DNA of 64,000 bases. It comes from Rhizobiaceae bacterium (GTDB taxonomy: Bacteria > Pseudomonadota > Alphaproteobacteria > Rhizobiales > Rhizobiaceae). Positions 1-8,195 of the stretch are shown here, in pieces. The notes under the pieces are model-generated. The model saw nothing but the letters and a program-made list of their open reading frames with translations, made no database searches and had not been told where the DNA came from. The stretch is from positions 1-64,000 of the forward strand of contig JAHBYZ010000006.1 of assembly GCA_019635695.1 (NCBI GenBank), given 5' to 3'. Each line of letters starts with the position of its first letter. Position 1 is the first letter of the stretch. The translations under genes and the position numbers were made by a program.

Positions 1-568
1 CGAGGATGACGACGTCGTGGCCGCCGAGCTTGCCCGCCTGCACGGCGCGGCGCGCGATGTCGACCGGCGTCTGGCCGGCGATGATCGGCAGGGTGGCGAC
101 GCCGGTCTGCTCGCCAAGCTGGCGCAACTGCTCCTGCGCGGCCGGGCGCCGCGTGTCGAGCGACGCCATCAGAACCTTCTTGTTCTGCCTGTCGGTCAGC
201 CGCTTGGCGATCTTGGCCGAGGTCGTGGTCTTGCCCGAACCCTGCAGGCCGACCATCATCACCACAACCGGGGCAGGGGCGTTGAGGTCGACCGACGACC
301 CTTCCGTGCCCAGCATCTCGATCAGTTCGTCATGGACGATCTTGACGACCATCTGGCCGGGCTTGATCGACTTGAGGACCGCAGCGCCCACGGCCTTCTC
401 GCGCACGCGGTCGGTGAAGCCGCGCACGACCTCCAGAGCCACGTCGGCCTCGATAAGCGCGCGGCGCACCTCGCGCAGCGCCGCCGACACGTCGGCTTCG
501 CTGAGCGCACCGCGGCCCGTCAGGCCGTTCAGGATGGAGCCAAGGCGCTCCTGGAGGTTCTCGAACAT
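1..568 (-). CDS. ffh: Signal recognition particle protein Ffh, N-terminal part (runs off left edge)
   Basis: GTPase of the signal recognition particle; binds 4.5S RNA and signal peptides of nascent membrane proteins and docks with FtsY. The minus-strand reading starts at the ATG at 566-568 with MFENLQERLGSILNGLTGRG, typical of the Ffh N domain. About 189 codons are visible before the window ends. The G1 loop reads GLQGSGKTTTSAKIAKRL and is followed by DTRRPAAQEQLRQLGEQTG, a typical SRP GTPase box. The rest of the G domain and the methionine-rich M domain lie outside the window. No stop or frameshift is seen in the visible part. Overlapping plus-strand open frames here are antisense shadows. 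Confidence 0.95.
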   Translation of the reverse strand, partial: MFENLQERLGSILNGLTGRGALSEADVSAALREVRRALIEADVALEVVRGFTDRVREKAVGAAVLKSIKPGQMVVKIVHDELIEMLGTEGSSVDLNAPAPVVVMMVGLQGSGKTTTSAKIAKRLTDRQNKKVLMASLDTRRPAAQEQLRQLGEQTGVATLPIIAGQTPVDIARRAVQAGKLGGHDVVIL

Positions 569-863
569 TCGCTTTTCCCGTTCTCAGGCAATGAATTGCC
601 CGAGAGGTAGTGTCCGCGAGGCGCGCGACCAACAGCGCAAAGCCGAAAAGCACCCGGGGGCGCATCGCGCTGCCGGGTGTTGACCTCCGGGATCGTTCGC
701 CTGATCTGGTCAGGCCGCCCCGGTCGGCTGCTCGGAGTTGGTCACTCGTCGCGGAATTTCGCGGCGGATAGACAGGAAAAGGCGCGGAGAGTCAAGGCGA
801 CGCGGCGTCGGCGTTGTTTCGTTGCTTCCAGTAAGCTAGATAAGCTAGTTGATGGAGGCGCTC
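569..863. other. Intergenic region with weak hairpin, no gene seen
   Basis: The 295 bases between ffh and the toxin-antitoxin pair hold no convincing gene. There is an inverted repeat CACCCGG (651-657) / CCGGGTG (673-679) with a 15-base loop. The right end carries the direct repeat described as the antitoxin operator. The ffh promoter must lie here, but no clear -35/-10 pair could be assigned. Confidence 0.5.
832..848 (+). promoter_or_regulatory. Putative operator of the first toxin-antitoxin pair
   Basis: The octamer TAAGCTAG occurs twice, at 832-839 and 841-848, one base apart, just upstream of the antitoxin start at 864. Phd/YefM and VapB antitoxins usually bind repeats overlapping their own promoter, so this is the likely autoregulatory site. 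Binding is inferred, not shown. Confidence 0.45.
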
Positions 864-1103
864 ATGGAAATCGGTGCATTTGAGGCCAAGAACACGCTGG
901 GTAGCCTGCTCGACCGCGTCGAGCGGGGCGAGGAGGTGGTGATTACGCGCCGCGGAAAGCGGGTGGCGCGGCTGGTGCCGGATGCGCCCAGGACGGATCG
1001 CGCGGAGGCAATGGCCGCGGTGGCGCGGTTTCTCGCCAAGCGGAAGGTTGGCGCGCTCAAGGGCCTGAATGTCAAGGACCTGATCAATGAAGGTCGACCG
1101 TAG
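864..1103 (+). CDS. Antitoxin of the Phd/YefM (VapB-like) family
   Basis: A 79-residue protein starting MEIGAFEAKNTLGSLLDRVE, the usual Phd/YefM N-terminal fold (short strand, EAKN turn, helix, then GEEVVITRRGKRVARLVP). It should bind its own promoter with the N-terminal half and neutralise the PIN toxin downstream with the C-terminal half (LAKRKVGALKGLNVKDLI). The ATG at 864 is preferred over the in-frame ATG at 852 because GGAGG at 854-858 sits five bases upstream of it. The toxin gene begins three bases after the stop, so the two are co-transcribed. It is not closely similar to the second antitoxin at 33266 beyond the shared family pattern. Confidence 0.85.
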   Translation: MEIGAFEAKNTLGSLLDRVERGEEVVITRRGKRVARLVPDAPRTDRAEAMAAVARFLAKRKVGALKGLNVKDLINEGRP

Positions 1104-1105
1104 GC

Positions 1106-1510
1106 ATGGTGGTCGATAGCTCCTTCATGCTTTCTGCATTTATGCCCGACGAAGTTTCGGACGTGACGGAGACCTTACTCGGCGATGCGGTCGAGGCAGG
1201 CGTGGTGGTTCCTTCTCATTGGCATTGCGAAGTCGCCAATGCGTTCAATGTCGCGATTCGAAGGAAGCGCATCGCAATCGGTGATCGCGACGGTGCGCTG
1301 AAAGAAATCGCGACATTCGGCGTCGAAATCGACCCTGAAACCAACGACCACATATGGGGAGCAACGCTTCGGTTGGCCGATGCGAACGGTCTCACCGTCT
1401 ACGATGCCGCATATCTCGAACTGGCGCAGCGCCGACGGGTGCCTTTGCTTACATTGGACAGGCCTCTCGCCGACGCCGCGCGCAAGGCCGGGATAGAGGT
1501 TCTGCCCTAG
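1106..1510 (+). CDS. PIN-domain toxin, VapC-like ribonuclease
   Basis: A 134-residue PIN-domain protein, predicted to be an Mg-dependent endoribonuclease that blocks translation when its antitoxin is degraded. The acidic residues expected of the active site are present: the first Asp in MVVDSSFM, Glu in HCEVANAF, Asp in VYDAAYLELA and Asp in LTLDRPLA. Length fits VapC proteins. The ATG at 1106 follows the antitoxin TAG (1101-1103), giving tight coupling. RNA target unknown. Confidence 0.85.
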   Translation: MVVDSSFMLSAFMPDEVSDVTETLLGDAVEAGVVVPSHWHCEVANAFNVAIRRKRIAIGDRDGALKEIATFGVEIDPETNDHIWGATLRLADANGLTVYDAAYLELAQRRRVPLLTLDRPLADAARKAGIEVLP

Positions 1511-1654
1511 ACCCTGGCGCGCTGGTCTGCGAGTTGAGTCTCCCGTGCCACACTGCGTATATCGCCGTGCGCCGCTAGCGATGCGACGCACTCGATCTAT
1601 TGCGGGTGACCTTCCGGGTTGTTGACTTGGTTGGCCCCGCCCCCGGAGAACAGC

Positions 1655-2827
1655 ATGGACTTCAACGAACAGATCGACCGCCGCGGCAGCCATTGCGCGA
1701 AGTGGGACCTGCTTGGGCCGCTCTACGGCCTGTCTGGCGACGACGCCCTGCCAATGTGGGTCGCCGACATGGACTTCCGGCCACCGGCGGTCGTGCACGA
1801 GGCCGTCGAACGCATGGCGCGCCATGGCATCTACGGCTATTTCGGCAATGACGGCCCCTACAAGGAGGCGATCTGCTGGTGGATGGCGAACCGCCATGGC
1901 TGGAAGGTCGATCCTGCCGCGATCTTCACCGCGCACGGTCTGGTCAACGGCACCGCGCTCTGCGTCGAGACCTGGACCGCGCCCGGCGACGCGGTGGCGC
2001 TGATGACGCCGGTCTACCACGCCTTCGCCCGCGTAATCCGCGCCGGCGGACGCGAGGTGCGCGAGCTGCCGCTGGTTCAGGAGGACGGCCGCTACCGGAT
2101 GGACTTCGACCGCTGGGCGAAGCTGATGACCGGCCGCGAGAAGATGCTGATCCTGTGCTCGCCGCACAATCCGGGCGGGCGGGTGTGGACGGTCGAGGAA
2201 CTGCGCGCGGTGGCCGAATTCGCCGCCCGCCACGATCTTGTCCTCGTTTCGGACGAGATCCATCAGGACATCGTCTTTCCGGGCCGGCGCCATGTGCCGA
2301 TGACGATCGCGGCGCCCGAAGCGGCCGAGCGTCTGGTCGTGCTGAATGCGGCGACCAAGACCTTCAACATCGCCGGCGCGCATATCGGCAACGTCATCGT
2401 GCCCGACGCAAAGCTGCGGGCCGAGTTCGCAAAGCGCCACATGGCGCTCGGTATCTCGCCGAACTCCTTCGGCATGCACATGGTGACCGCCGCCTATTCG
2501 CCGGACGGCGCGGCCTGGGTGGACGCTGTCGTCGCCTATCTCGATGGCAACCGGAAGGCGTTCGACGCCGGCATCGCCGGCATCCCAGGCCTGCGGTCGA
2601 TGCCGCTGGAGGCGACCTACCTTGCGTGGGTGGATGGATCGGGCACGGGGATGGAGCACAAGGAGTTCGTCGCCCGCGTCGAGAAGCAGGCGCGCATCGC
2701 AACCAATTACGGCCACACGTTCGGGCTGGGCGGAGAGAGTTTCCTGCGCTTCAATTTCGCCTGCACGCGCGCGATGGTCGACGAAGCGGTGGCGCGGCTG
2801 AAGGCGGCATTCTCCGATCTGCAATAG
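1655..2827 (+). CDS. PatB/MalY family PLP-dependent aminotransferase, likely cystathionine beta-lyase
   Basis: A 390-residue fold-type I PLP enzyme. MalY/PatB members cleave C-S bonds of cystathionine or cysteine conjugates. Family features: the opening DFNEQIDRRGSHCAKWD, PMWVADMDF near residue 36, the Y-G-Y-F stretch, CSPHNPGGRVW in the substrate/PLP region, VSDEIHQDIVF (the Asp that pairs with the PLP pyridine nitrogen) and ATKTFNIAG with the Schiff-base lysine. The C-terminal FLRFNFACTR carries the carboxylate-binding Arg. Start: ATG at 1655 with CGGAGAA upstream; the frame can be extended 5' to 1619 but that lacks a site. It ends two bases before the convergent metallopeptidase gene. Confidence 0.88.
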   Translation: MDFNEQIDRRGSHCAKWDLLGPLYGLSGDDALPMWVADMDFRPPAVVHEAVERMARHGIYGYFGNDGPYKEAICWWMANRHGWKVDPAAIFTAHGLVNGTALCVETWTAPGDAVALMTPVYHAFARVIRAGGREVRELPLVQEDGRYRMDFDRWAKLMTGREKMLILCSPHNPGGRVWTVEELRAVAEFAARHDLVLVSDEIHQDIVFPGRRHVPMTIAAPEAAERLVVLNAATKTFNIAGAHIGNVIVPDAKLRAEFAKRHMALGISPNSFGMHMVTAAYSPDGAAWVDAVVAYLDGNRKAFDAGIAGIPGLRSMPLEATYLAWVDGSGTGMEHKEFVARVEKQARIATNYGHTFGLGGESFLRFNFACTRAMVDEAVARLKAAFSDLQ

Positions 2828-2829
2828 CC

Positions 2830-3936
2830 TCAGGCGACCTTCCGCTCGCCCGCCGTCAGCTTCTTCGCGACCTGCTCGCGCAGCAGCTCGTGCACGAAGC
2901 GGAGCTTTTCCGCCGCGACGTCGGAGATGACGAACGGGTAGAGGTCGGGAAGGCCCATGCAGCGGTTGATGGCGTTGGAGGCTTCTGACAGCACCAGCCA
3001 GCGCTTGAGGATGTCGTCAAAATCGGTGGGCAGGAGTGCGGCCGGCTCGGCCTCGCGGCGGGCCGTGCGATCGGCATAGTTGGCCTCGTTCGGCGGCAGG
3101 TCGCGCGCGCCGGCGGCGTCTAGGCGGCCGAGCGGGAAGTTGAGAGCCGCCACCATCTCCAGCGTGTCGGTGATGTGGATGTAGTGGGCCCAGTGCTCGG
3201 CCCAGTCCTCCCACGGGTGGCTGGCCGCATAGGGCGACACGTGGCGCTGCTGCCAGTCGAGCGGCGCGCCCTGGGAATAGTGGCGGTTCAGCGCGGCCAT
3301 GTAGTCCGCCGTTTCGTCGCCGAACAGCACGCGGAAGCGGTCGTGCCACTCAGGGTCATCGCGCACCAGCCGGTCCCAGTAATAGTGGCCAAGCTCGTGG
3401 CGGAAATGGCCGAGCATGGTGCGGTAGCGCTCGCCCATGGCGACGCGCATCTTTTCGCGCTCGGGCGCGTCGGCCTCGCCGATGTTGATGGTGATGTTGC
3501 CGTTGTCGTGGCCCGTCAGGATGCGTTCGCCGCCTGGGCCGCCGCCTGCGGCCGGATCGGCAAGCAGGTCTATGGCGATGCCGAACTCGTCATCGGCATT
3601 CGCCTTGGGCGAGATGTCCAGGCCGAAGGCGATCAGCGAATAGACGGAGCGCTTCTTGGCCGCCTCGACCTTGATCCACCGGTGGCGGTTTCCCTCGATC
3701 GAGAGGTCCGGGATGGTGCGCGTCAGCCGGCACGAGGCGCAAAGCTCGCCCTCGGCATCCACAGCCCAGTTGCAGGCGCATTCCGCCGCATTGGCGCAGT
3801 TGTAGATGCCCGGCGCCGGCACCGGCGCGAAATCGGCGCCGAACGGGCGGTAGGCGACGTTGGTGCCGCAGCGCAGGCACGTGGCGTTCTCGAAATACAG
3901 ACGGCCCGAGCAGTTCGGACAGGAAAACAGCTTCAT
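2830..3936 (-). CDS. Putative zinc-binding metallopeptidase with N-terminal zinc ribbons
   Basis: A 368-residue predicted cytosolic protein. It begins MKLFSCPNCSGRLYFENATC, a CxxC...CxxC ribbon, followed by a second Cys cluster (residues about 45-75, CANAAECACNW...CASCR). The peptidase part carries HELGHYYWD, an HExxH zinc motif with its catalytic Glu, and a downstream WEDWAEHWAHY segment that may supply the third ligand. This layout matches the zinc-binding metallopeptidase family of alphaproteobacteria (Pfam Peptidase_Mx type, from memory). The substrate is unknown. The ATG at 3936 is chosen because the ribbon begins there; the frame stays open to 4080 but runs into the terminator hairpin. 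Confidence 0.8.
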   Translation of the reverse strand: MKLFSCPNCSGRLYFENATCLRCGTNVAYRPFGADFAPVPAPGIYNCANAAECACNWAVDAEGELCASCRLTRTIPDLSIEGNRHRWIKVEAAKKRSVYSLIAFGLDISPKANADDEFGIAIDLLADPAAGGGPGGERILTGHDNGNITINIGEADAPEREKMRVAMGERYRTMLGHFRHELGHYYWDRLVRDDPEWHDRFRVLFGDETADYMAALNRHYSQGAPLDWQQRHVSPYAASHPWEDWAEHWAHYIHITDTLEMVAALNFPLGRLDAAGARDLPPNEANYADRTARREAEPAALLPTDFDDILKRWLVLSEASNAINRCMGLPDLYPFVISDVAAEKLRFVHELLREQVAKKLTAGERKVA

Positions 3937-4011
3937 TGCTTGCCCCGCGGTTTGCCGTGAAACGCCGGCAACGCGGCGATGTTCCCCGCATATTCGGAGG
4001 CTTGCAAGGGT

Positions 4012-4046
4012 ACCGTCCGTCCGCGCAAAACGGGCGGACGGACGGT
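4012..4046 (-). terminator. Hairpin downstream of the SH3/glycine-zipper gene
   Basis: Perfect 13-bp inverted repeat: ACCGTCCGTCCGC at 4012-4024 and its complement at 4034-4046, nine-base loop. It lies 12 bases past the stop of the gene ending at 4058. No strong T tract follows, so it could stop transcription or protect the mRNA end. Confidence 0.5.
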
Positions 4047-4057
4047 GCGGGCGGTCG

Positions 4058-4768
4058 TCAGTTGGATGGCAGGACGCCAACCACGCGGCCGGTGTCCGTC
4101 TCCACCTGCAGGTGCTGACCCTTGTACCAGACCGAGGTGATCTCCGACGGACCGGCGCGATAGGCCGTGCGCGGCACGAAGGCCGGGGCCGTCGAGCTGG
4201 TCATCGTCCGGTCGACGCCGCGCTCGTTGCCGACATCCACGCCGGTGCCGATCGCCGTGCCGGCTATACCGCCGACCACCGCGCCGATAGGCCCGCCGAT
4301 GATGGCGCCGCCGACTGCGCCGGTTACGCCGCCGGTCGCGGCGCCGACATTGCGATTGCCGCTGCGCGAAGCCGCATCGGCGCCCGCGCCGATGGCGCCG
4401 CCCGCTGCGCCGCCGACAATGGCGCCTACCGGCCCGCCGACGATCGCGCCGCCGATGGCGCCGGCCGTCACGCCGCTGGCGACGCCGGCATGGCCGCGGC
4501 GCTCACGGTAGTTGGCGGAATCCGCGCTCGACAGGTATTTCGCGGACACCCAGCCCTCGCCGCCGCCATAGCTGATGCGGCACCAGTTGCCGGCGCAGTC
4601 GCGAAGCGTCGCGGCGTCGTTGGCGCCGATCGAGCCGACCACGCGGTGGTTGGTTCCCGGACCGGCGCGCACGTTGAGGTCGGTGGATGCGAAAACGCGC
4701 TCCTGCGCGATCGCAGCGCCCGAGACTGTCATCAGCGCGGCGGCGGAGGCGATGATTATGTTTTTCAT
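4058..4768 (-). CDS. Secreted SH3-domain protein with glycine-zipper repeats
   Basis: A 236-residue exported protein. Residues 1-21 form a signal peptide (MKNIIIASAAALMTVSGAAIAQ). Residues about 28-80 are a bacterial SH3 domain (STDLNVRAGPGTNHRVVGSI ... CRISYGGGEGWVSAKYL). Residues about 95-180 hold repeated glycine-zipper stretches (GAIGGAIVGGPVGAIVGGAA type) that can insert into or span membranes. The C-terminus (ITSVWYKGQHLQVETDTGRV, ending VVGVLPSN) resembles the DUF1236/RcnB-like tail common in rhizobial envelope proteins. Start: ATG at 4768 with GGAGAAAGACA upstream. An EcfG-type promoter lies 36 bases upstream of the start, which suggests general stress induction. Exact role unknown. 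Confidence 0.82.
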   Translation of the reverse strand: MKNIIIASAAALMTVSGAAIAQERVFASTDLNVRAGPGTNHRVVGSIGANDAATLRDCAGNWCRISYGGGEGWVSAKYLSSADSANYRERRGHAGVASGVTAGAIGGAIVGGPVGAIVGGAAGGAIGAGADAASRSGNRNVGAATGGVTGAVGGAIIGGPIGAVVGGIAGTAIGTGVDVGNERGVDRTMTSSTAPAFVPRTAYRAGPSEITSVWYKGQHLQVETDTGRVVGVLPSN

Positions 4769-4803
4769 TGTCTTTCTCCGTTTCGTGAGCCCCACAGGCC
4801 GGC

Positions 4804-4830
4804 AAAACGGAGGTTCTGGTGCAAGGTTCC
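4804..4830 (-). promoter_or_regulatory. EcfG-type general stress promoter
   Basis: On the minus strand GGAAC (complement of 4826-4830) is followed by exactly 16 bases and then CGTTTT (complement of 4804-4809). This matches the alphaproteobacterial EcfG sigma consensus GGAAC-N16/17-CGTT. A transcript from here would have a leader of about 30 bases before the ATG at 4768. Confidence 0.7.
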
Positions 4831-4868
4831 GACGTTCCGCCACGTCAGCAGTTCACTTTTGGCGGCGC

Positions 4869-6659
4869 TCAGGCGACCCTTGCGTCCTTTTGATCGCCGC
4901 GATCGGGAGTGCCATTGCGGCCAGTCTCGTAGACGACAAGCCGGTTGCGGCCGGCGCTTTTGGCGCCGTAAAGCGCGATGTCGGCCTTGTGGGCGGCCGA
5001 CTCAAGCGTTTCGCCCTCGCCGGCGAGGTGACCGCCGACGCTGGTGGTCAACCTGATCTTCTCGCCCGGCGCAAATTCGAAGGCCTGGCCCCGCACCGCG
5101 TTGAGAATGCGCAGCGCTGCGGCCTGAACGCCCACCGCGTCGCAATCGGCCAGCATCACCACGAACTCGTCGCCGCCCCAGCGGCCGCAGCAGTCGGCGT
5201 CGCGCAGCGTGGCGGCGATGCGGCGGGCCGCCTCCACCATGATCACGTCGCCCGCCGTGTGGCCATGGGTGTCGTTGACGGCCTTGAAGTGGTCGATGTC
5301 GAGCAGCAGCAGGCCCGGTCGGGCGCCGGTCCGGCGGGAGCGGCGCATCGCCTGCGCCCAGGCATCGGTGAAGCCGCGACGGTTGGGAATGCCGGTCAAC
5401 GGGTCGACGAAGGCGATCTCTTCGAGCTTCTGGGTGCGCTCGCGCACGGCGGCCTCCAGGTCGGCGGTGGTGCGGGCCACGCGTCCGGCCATCGAATCGA
5501 AGGCGCGCGACAGCCTGCCGATCTCGTCGGCGCCACGGTCGGGCACGTCGGGCCGGTAGTCGCCGCGCTCGACCTTGACGACGGCGGCCTCGACCCGGCC
5601 CAGCCGGTCGAGGACCGTTCGCTTGAACAGCCATGTCACCAGTATCGCGGCGCCGAGCAGCGCGGCCAGGAGGATGGCGCCGAGCGGCCGGAACAGACCA
5701 CGGTCGACGATGGCGTCGACGTCCATCACCGTGACGTTGTACCAGCCGAGCCGGTCGAGCCAGCCGACGCCGACCAGCATGCGCTTGCCACCGATATCGA
5801 CGAAATCGGCGACGGCGGTGTCGTTGCCTGCCGAGACCTTCGACATCATCCGCGCCAGCAGCATGCGGCCTGCCTGGTCATCGGCCATCTGGAAAACCGT
5901 CTTGCGCGCACCGGGCTCCTTGGTGAGGCTGTGGAAGTCGATGGCCTCCCGGTCGCGGCTGGCCTGGACCGCGCCGGAGCGGTCGACGAACAGGCTCTGC
6001 ACGCCGGGCTGGTCGGTGTTCACCACCTCAGCCACGAAGGTGGAGAGGTCGATGCCGGTGCCGATAATGCCCAGCGTGCGGCCGTTCTCCGTCATCACGC
6101 AGTTGATCCAGACCTTGGTGACGGCCAGCACGTCATCGTGGTCGACGTTGAGGTGGCAGCCCGCGCCGGCGGCGCGGGTAGCGAAATACCAGCCGTCGCG
6201 CGGGTTCTCCTGGCGCACGGCATATCGCGGCGCGTCGGCTGTGGTCACCGGTTGCTGGCGGTCGCCGAAGTAGTAGCTGCCGGAGCCGTCGAGGACGACG
6301 AAGGCGCTGCGGTCGGCGAAGGCGACGCGGAAATGCTCCAGCTCGCGCAGGCCGCGTTCACGCTTTTCGACATCGTTCTCGTCAGCAGCCCAGTCGCGCA
6401 TTGTCGGCGCGCGCGCCAGCGTCTCCGCCAGTCCGACCTCGCGCATAAGCGTTTCCAGCCCGCGGTAGCGGTCGTAGAGCACCTGCTTCTCCGCAAACAG
6501 CGTGCCGAGCTTCACGACGCTCGTGTCGACGACATGGAGGAATACGAGGCAGGCCGGCACGGCGATGGCGGCGAAGATCGCCAGGGTCAGCGTCAGCACG
6601 CGCAACCGCAAGCTGCTGGCGTAGCGCTGCGCGAGCGCAGCGAGGCGCGACGGCATCAT
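4869..6659 (-). CDS. Membrane diguanylate cyclase with periplasmic sensor, HAMP and GGDEF domains
   Basis: A 596-residue inner-membrane enzyme predicted to make c-di-GMP from two GTP. Order: TM helix about 18-42 (LTLTLAIFAAIAVPACLVF), a large periplasmic Cache-like sensor to about 310, TM2 (GAILLAALLGAAILVTW), a HAMP segment with DEIGRLSRAFDSMAGRV, then GGDEF from about residue 405 (DPLTGIPNRRGF ... LLDIDHFKAVND). The active-site RWGGDEF is intact, and RDAD lies exactly five residues before GGDEF, so the RxxD inhibitory c-di-GMP site is present. Start: two consecutive ATGs at 6659 and 6656. Monocistronic; the ligand of the sensor is not evident. Confidence 0.9.
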   Translation of the reverse strand: MMPSRLAALAQRYASSLRLRVLTLTLAIFAAIAVPACLVFLHVVDTSVVKLGTLFAEKQVLYDRYRGLETLMREVGLAETLARAPTMRDWAADENDVEKRERGLRELEHFRVAFADRSAFVVLDGSGSYYFGDRQQPVTTADAPRYAVRQENPRDGWYFATRAAGAGCHLNVDHDDVLAVTKVWINCVMTENGRTLGIIGTGIDLSTFVAEVVNTDQPGVQSLFVDRSGAVQASRDREAIDFHSLTKEPGARKTVFQMADDQAGRMLLARMMSKVSAGNDTAVADFVDIGGKRMLVGVGWLDRLGWYNVTVMDVDAIVDRGLFRPLGAILLAALLGAAILVTWLFKRTVLDRLGRVEAAVVKVERGDYRPDVPDRGADEIGRLSRAFDSMAGRVARTTADLEAAVRERTQKLEEIAFVDPLTGIPNRRGFTDAWAQAMRRSRRTGARPGLLLLDIDHFKAVNDTHGHTAGDVIMVEAARRIAATLRDADCCGRWGGDEFVVMLADCDAVGVQAAALRILNAVRGQAFEFAPGEKIRLTTSVGGHLAGEGETLESAAHKADIALYGAKSAGRNRLVVYETGRNGTPDRGDQKDARVA

Positions 6660-6767
6660 GCGTCGGAAGCTCCTGGACAGTCATCATGCGGACCGTCATG
6701 GCCGCGTATGCGCAGCTAAGCGGGGAGCCGTTGAGATTGGGTTAACCTTCGCCGGCCGCCGCCCTGC

Positions 6768-8009
6768 CTACGCGGCCCGGTCGATCGTCGCCATCACCTG
6801 TCTGGCCACCGCCTCGCCCGACAGCCTTGCGCCGCCGCAGGTCTGGATCAGCGGACCGGCGAGATGCTCGCCGGCGAAGAATATCCGGTCGGCGACCGGC
6901 TGCATCAGCGTCGCACGCGCACCGGCCCTGCCGGGAACGCAGGCGGCGTAGGCGCCGCGAATGGTGCGCTCGCCGCCCCATTTGGTCATCAGCGAGCGGC
7001 CGACATGCTTGCGCACCTCGCCGCCGAAGATCGCCGCCAGCCGGTCGACCACGAAATCGACGCCTGCCTCCTCGCCCGCTGCTTCCATCTCCCATGCGAA
7101 GTCGCCGCCGACAAAGCCCACCATAAGATCGGTGTCGAAGGGGAAGCAGAGGAAGAAGATATCGTGGCGCGCATGCCGCTCGATCAGCAGGTCGTCGAAC
7201 GGATTCAGCCCCAGCCGGGTGCCGCGGATCTCGATGGGGATCTTCGTCAGCATGCCCATCGGCAGGTCGTAGAAGGCCTCGACATGGCCGACGGGCAGTT
7301 CGGGGGTGAACGCGATCTCCTCGAAGGCGAGCACAGCCGGCGACGACGTCACGATCGCTGCTTTCGCCCGGATCGTGCCTTTCGCCGTTTCGACCGACAC
7401 GCCGGGCTGGTCCCACCTGATCCTCTTGACCGGCGTCGACAGGTGTACCGGCACGCCCTGCCCGAAGCGGGCTACCAGCGCGCCGAAACCTTCCTTGGTG
7501 AAATAGTTCGGGTCGAGATCGGCGGCGGCGCGAAAGTCGGCGATCGAGATCTCGTCGTCGTCCATGCCGAAGTCCATCGGCCCGGAGAAGGTTGTCGCCG
7601 CGCGCAGCGCGCTGCCCTGCGCAATCAGCTCCGAGAGCTGGTCGGCGTCACCGCTATGGCCCTCGATCAGGGCGGCTATCTGGGCGTCTGCTTCCTTGAC
7701 CGCGGCCATCTCCTCGACGGTGGCGCGCGTGTTGCCGAAATAGAGATGGTCGAGGCCCATGTCGTGATGGAAAAGCGTCCAGCCGGCCGTCTGCGCCTCG
7801 GGAAAGTACGGGTTCCGGTCGGCGGCGTGCAGCCAGGCGCAGCCGATGTCGAACGGCATGCCGAAGCGATCGCTGCTCGTCCATGCGCGGCCGCCGATGC
7901 GGTCCAGCGCCTCGACGAGGTGAAAGCTGCGACCGGCGGCCTGCAGCACCTTCGCCGCCGCCAGGCCGGCCGAGCCGGCGCCCACGATCACAATCTCGAC
8001 ATCATCCAC
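6768..8009 (-). CDS. FAD-dependent amine oxidase (flavin monoamine oxidase family)
   Basis: A 413-residue flavoenzyme. The N-terminal Rossmann motif VIVGAGSAGLAAAKVLQAAG binds the FAD ADP moiety, followed by EALDRIGGRAW, the GG motif of amine oxidases. The C-terminus has DRIFFAGEHLAGPLIQTCGG, the second FAD contact typical of MAO/polyamine oxidase/phytoene desaturase relatives. The amine substrate cannot be told from sequence. Start: GTG at 8009 (VDDVEIVIVG) with GAGGAA about nine bases upstream; an in-frame GTG at 8054 would add an Arg-rich stretch with no family match. Confidence 0.85.
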   Translation of the reverse strand: MDDVEIVIVGAGSAGLAAAKVLQAAGRSFHLVEALDRIGGRAWTSSDRFGMPFDIGCAWLHAADRNPYFPEAQTAGWTLFHHDMGLDHLYFGNTRATVEEMAAVKEADAQIAALIEGHSGDADQLSELIAQGSALRAATTFSGPMDFGMDDDEISIADFRAAADLDPNYFTKEGFGALVARFGQGVPVHLSTPVKRIRWDQPGVSVETAKGTIRAKAAIVTSSPAVLAFEEIAFTPELPVGHVEAFYDLPMGMLTKIPIEIRGTRLGLNPFDDLLIERHARHDIFFLCFPFDTDLMVGFVGGDFAWEMEAAGEEAGVDFVVDRLAAIFGGEVRKHVGRSLMTKWGGERTIRGAYAACVPGRAGARATLMQPVADRIFFAGEHLAGPLIQTCGGARLSGEAVARQVMATIDRAA

Positions 8010-8195
8010 GTCTTGGGTTCCTCGCCGTCGCCGCTGTAGGCAAACTGCACACACTCGCTGTATGCCCTTAGGGCAGACGCTAGGTTAGAAGCAGGCGCGG
8101 CGCCAGCCCCGCCTGTGCCGGTGATGCGGCAGGCGAGTGACAGGAAAGCGGGACGCTGGCATTTTCAGACAGGCATCGATTCGCGAGGTTGATAG

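Noticed and set aside
1175-2824. 549-codon minus-strand open frame opposite the PIN toxin and aminotransferase
   Set aside because: Low-complexity His/Arg/Ala composition and no ribosome site; the opposite strand has two recognisable proteins.
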